A stretch of DNA of 7,109 nt from Thermoflexales bacterium (lineage in GTDB: Bacteria > Chloroflexota > Anaerolineae > Fen-1058), in NCBI GenBank assembly GCA_016931085.1, contig JAFGFO010000454.1:1-7109 (forward strand), given 5' to 3'. The position numbers were made by a program, and so were the translations under genes. The notes beneath the pieces were generated by a model. It was not told the origin of the DNA, made no database searches, and saw only the letters and a list, made by a program, of their open reading frames with translations. How positions within the stretch are numbered: position 1 is the first letter of the stretch; every line of letters starts with the position of its first letter. Of the stretch, positions 6,307-7,109 are shown in pieces.

Positions 6307-6975
6307 ATGGACAATTTACGAATTATCATTGTGGATGATCACGAGGTAGTGCGCCTGGGGCTGCGCGCACTACTCAACAGGCAGCCCAATTTCACCGTTG
6401 TGGACGAAGCCGCGACGGCTCACGAGGCCATTCAAAAGGTCTTGGCACAACAACCGGACGTAGTGGTCATGGACATCCGATTGCCCGGTGGCAGCGGCAT
6501 CAGCGCGTGTCGGGAGATCACTCACAAGGCGCCTCACGTCAAGGTCATCATCTTGACCTCCCACGCGGAAGACGAGATGCTGTTCGAGGCGTTGGCAGCC
6601 GGCGCCGCCGGCTACGTCCTCAAGCAAATCGGCGGCGACGATCTGATTCGCGCCATCGAGATGGTGGGGCGTGGCGATGCGCTGCTCGACCCGGCACTGA
6701 CCCAGCGCGTGTTCACGCGTCTGCGCGAGACGGCCCGCAAGGATGCGGCCGCCGCGTTTGCCGATCTCACCGAGCAAGAACTGCGCGTGCTGGCCTACCT
6801 GGCCGAGGGCAAGACCAATCGCCAGATTGCCGAGCTGCTTTTCCTGGGCGAAGGCACTGTGCGCAACTATGTGTCGAGCGTCCTCGGCAAGCTGCACATG
6901 TCCAATCGCGTTGAAGCCGCCGCGTTTGCCGTGCAACACAATCTGAGGGATTACGTGATGGAGGAACCCAAGTAG
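6307..6975 (+). CDS. Response regulator 2, NarL/DevR-type
   Basis: A 222-aa response regulator of standard NarL-family length. The receiver domain (about 4-120) has D10-D11, phospho-acceptor D56 ([10 protein letters not shown]), switch T84 (ILTSHA) and K106 (YVLKQ), all intact, so it should be phosphorylated. The LuxR-type HTH (about 152-215) is canonical: [23 protein letters not shown] then [21 protein letters not shown], here in part, close in style to DevR/DosR and LiaR. It follows the LeuA-like gene by 45 nt and most likely shares its transcript. No kinase gene follows, so the nearest candidate partner is the kinase at 2319. It may act on the promoter at 4537 or on the palindromes in the window; nothing in the sequence proves that. 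This regulator is conventional where response regulator 1 is divergent, so the two probably bind different sites. Confidence 0.93.
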   Translation: MDNLRIIIVDDHEVVRLGLRALLNRQPNFTVVDEAATAHEAIQKVLAQQPDVVVMDIRLPGGSGISACREITHKAPHVKVIILTSHAEDEMLFEALAAGAAGYVLKQIGGDDLIRAIEMVGRGDALLDPALTQRVFTRLRETARKDAAAAFADLTEQELRVLAYLAEGKTNRQIAELLFLGEGTVRNYVSSVLGKLHMSNRVEAAAFAVQHNLRDYVMEEPK

Positions 6976-7025
6976 GGGCACCCCCCCGTGCCTGCCTGCC
7001 GACAGGCAGCTAAGGGTTGCCCCTA
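6973..7025. terminator. Compound stem-loop at the end of response regulator 2, possible terminator or REP-like repeat
   Basis: TAGGGGCACCC (6973-6983) pairs with GGGTTGCCCCTA (7014-7025), 11 bp with one bulged T. Inside it CTGCCTG (6992-6998) pairs with CAGGCAG (7003-7009) around a CCGA loop. The stop codon TAG is the first triplet of the left arm. There is no T-run after it, so it may stabilise or weakly end the transcript rather than act as a classic intrinsic terminator. Its look, GGGGCA and TGCCCC arms, is that of a dispersed repeat. Confidence 0.5.
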
Positions 7026-7109
7026 GCAGGCTGTCGGAGAGGCAGCCCGCTGAGCTTACCTTCCCGAAAGCTCTGAGCTTTCGGGAAGGTGGAAAGGCGC
7101 TCTCTCCGA
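7023..7109. repeat. MITE-like palindromic element with shared 19-nt ends (right end outside the window)
   Basis: It begins with CTAGCAGGCTGTCGGAGAG (7023-7041), the exact reverse complement of 69-87. The centre is a perfect 15-bp stem, ACCTTCCCGAAAGCT (7058-7072) and AGCTTTCGGGAAGGT (7076-7090), around CTG. It then runs into CGCTCTCTCCGA (7098-7109), the start of the opposite terminal repeat, cut off by the window end. If completed it would be about 95-100 nt, with terminal inverted repeats and no coding capacity. The central hairpin has no sequence in common with the one at 17-56. Confidence 0.65.

Overview
The window is GC-rich bacterial DNA with five genes, all on the + strand: a membrane-anchored metallophosphoesterase-like protein, a NarL/LuxR-type response regulator, a large multi-pass sensor histidine kinase of the NarX/HisKA_3 type, a full-length homologue of 2-isopropylmalate synthase (LeuA), and a second NarL/DevR-type response regulator. 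The style of the kinase and regulators, the TGTGGTATAAT-type promoter and the many short dispersed repeats suggest a Chloroflexota bacterium (Anaerolineae-like). That assignment is an impression from protein style, not a proof.

Layout: 1-346 is gene-free. It holds the end of a palindromic repeat (about 1-87), a perfect 16-bp palindrome (156-171) and a weak promoter candidate. The phosphoesterase (347-1453) is followed by an 83-nt spacer made almost wholly of a decameric repeat. Response regulator 1 (1537-2274) and the histidine kinase (2319-4499) are separated only by six AT-only heptamers. A strong extended -10 promoter (4537-4566) then drives the LeuA homologue (4588-6261) and, 45 nt later, response regulator 2 (6307-6975). 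The tail (6973-7109) is a stem-loop followed by a MITE-like element. The outer 19 nt of that element also occur, inverted, at 69-87.

The most unusual feature is the LeuA homologue. Fold, length, the metal-binding HxH, the GERxGN motif and the C-terminal leucine-sensing (LeuA_dimer) domain are all kept. However, the catalytic residues are replaced one after another: the TLRDGEQ motif reads TLYGGGQ, VIEAGFP reads VIQAGFP, SPEDA reads YAADA, and AHESGIHQDG reads SYTSGMYQNG. This removes the whole Asp-Arg-Glu triad that names the DRE-TIM superfamily. No leuB, leuC, leuD or ilv genes are present, and the neighbours are signalling genes. The working hypothesis is a LeuA-derived pseudoenzyme that senses a ligand (a branched-chain amino acid, a 2-oxoacid or an acyl-CoA) and works with a two-component system of one kinase and two regulators. 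The functional link is inferred from position only. The upstream phosphoesterase has also lost part of its catalytic signature (GNHD reads GTVD).
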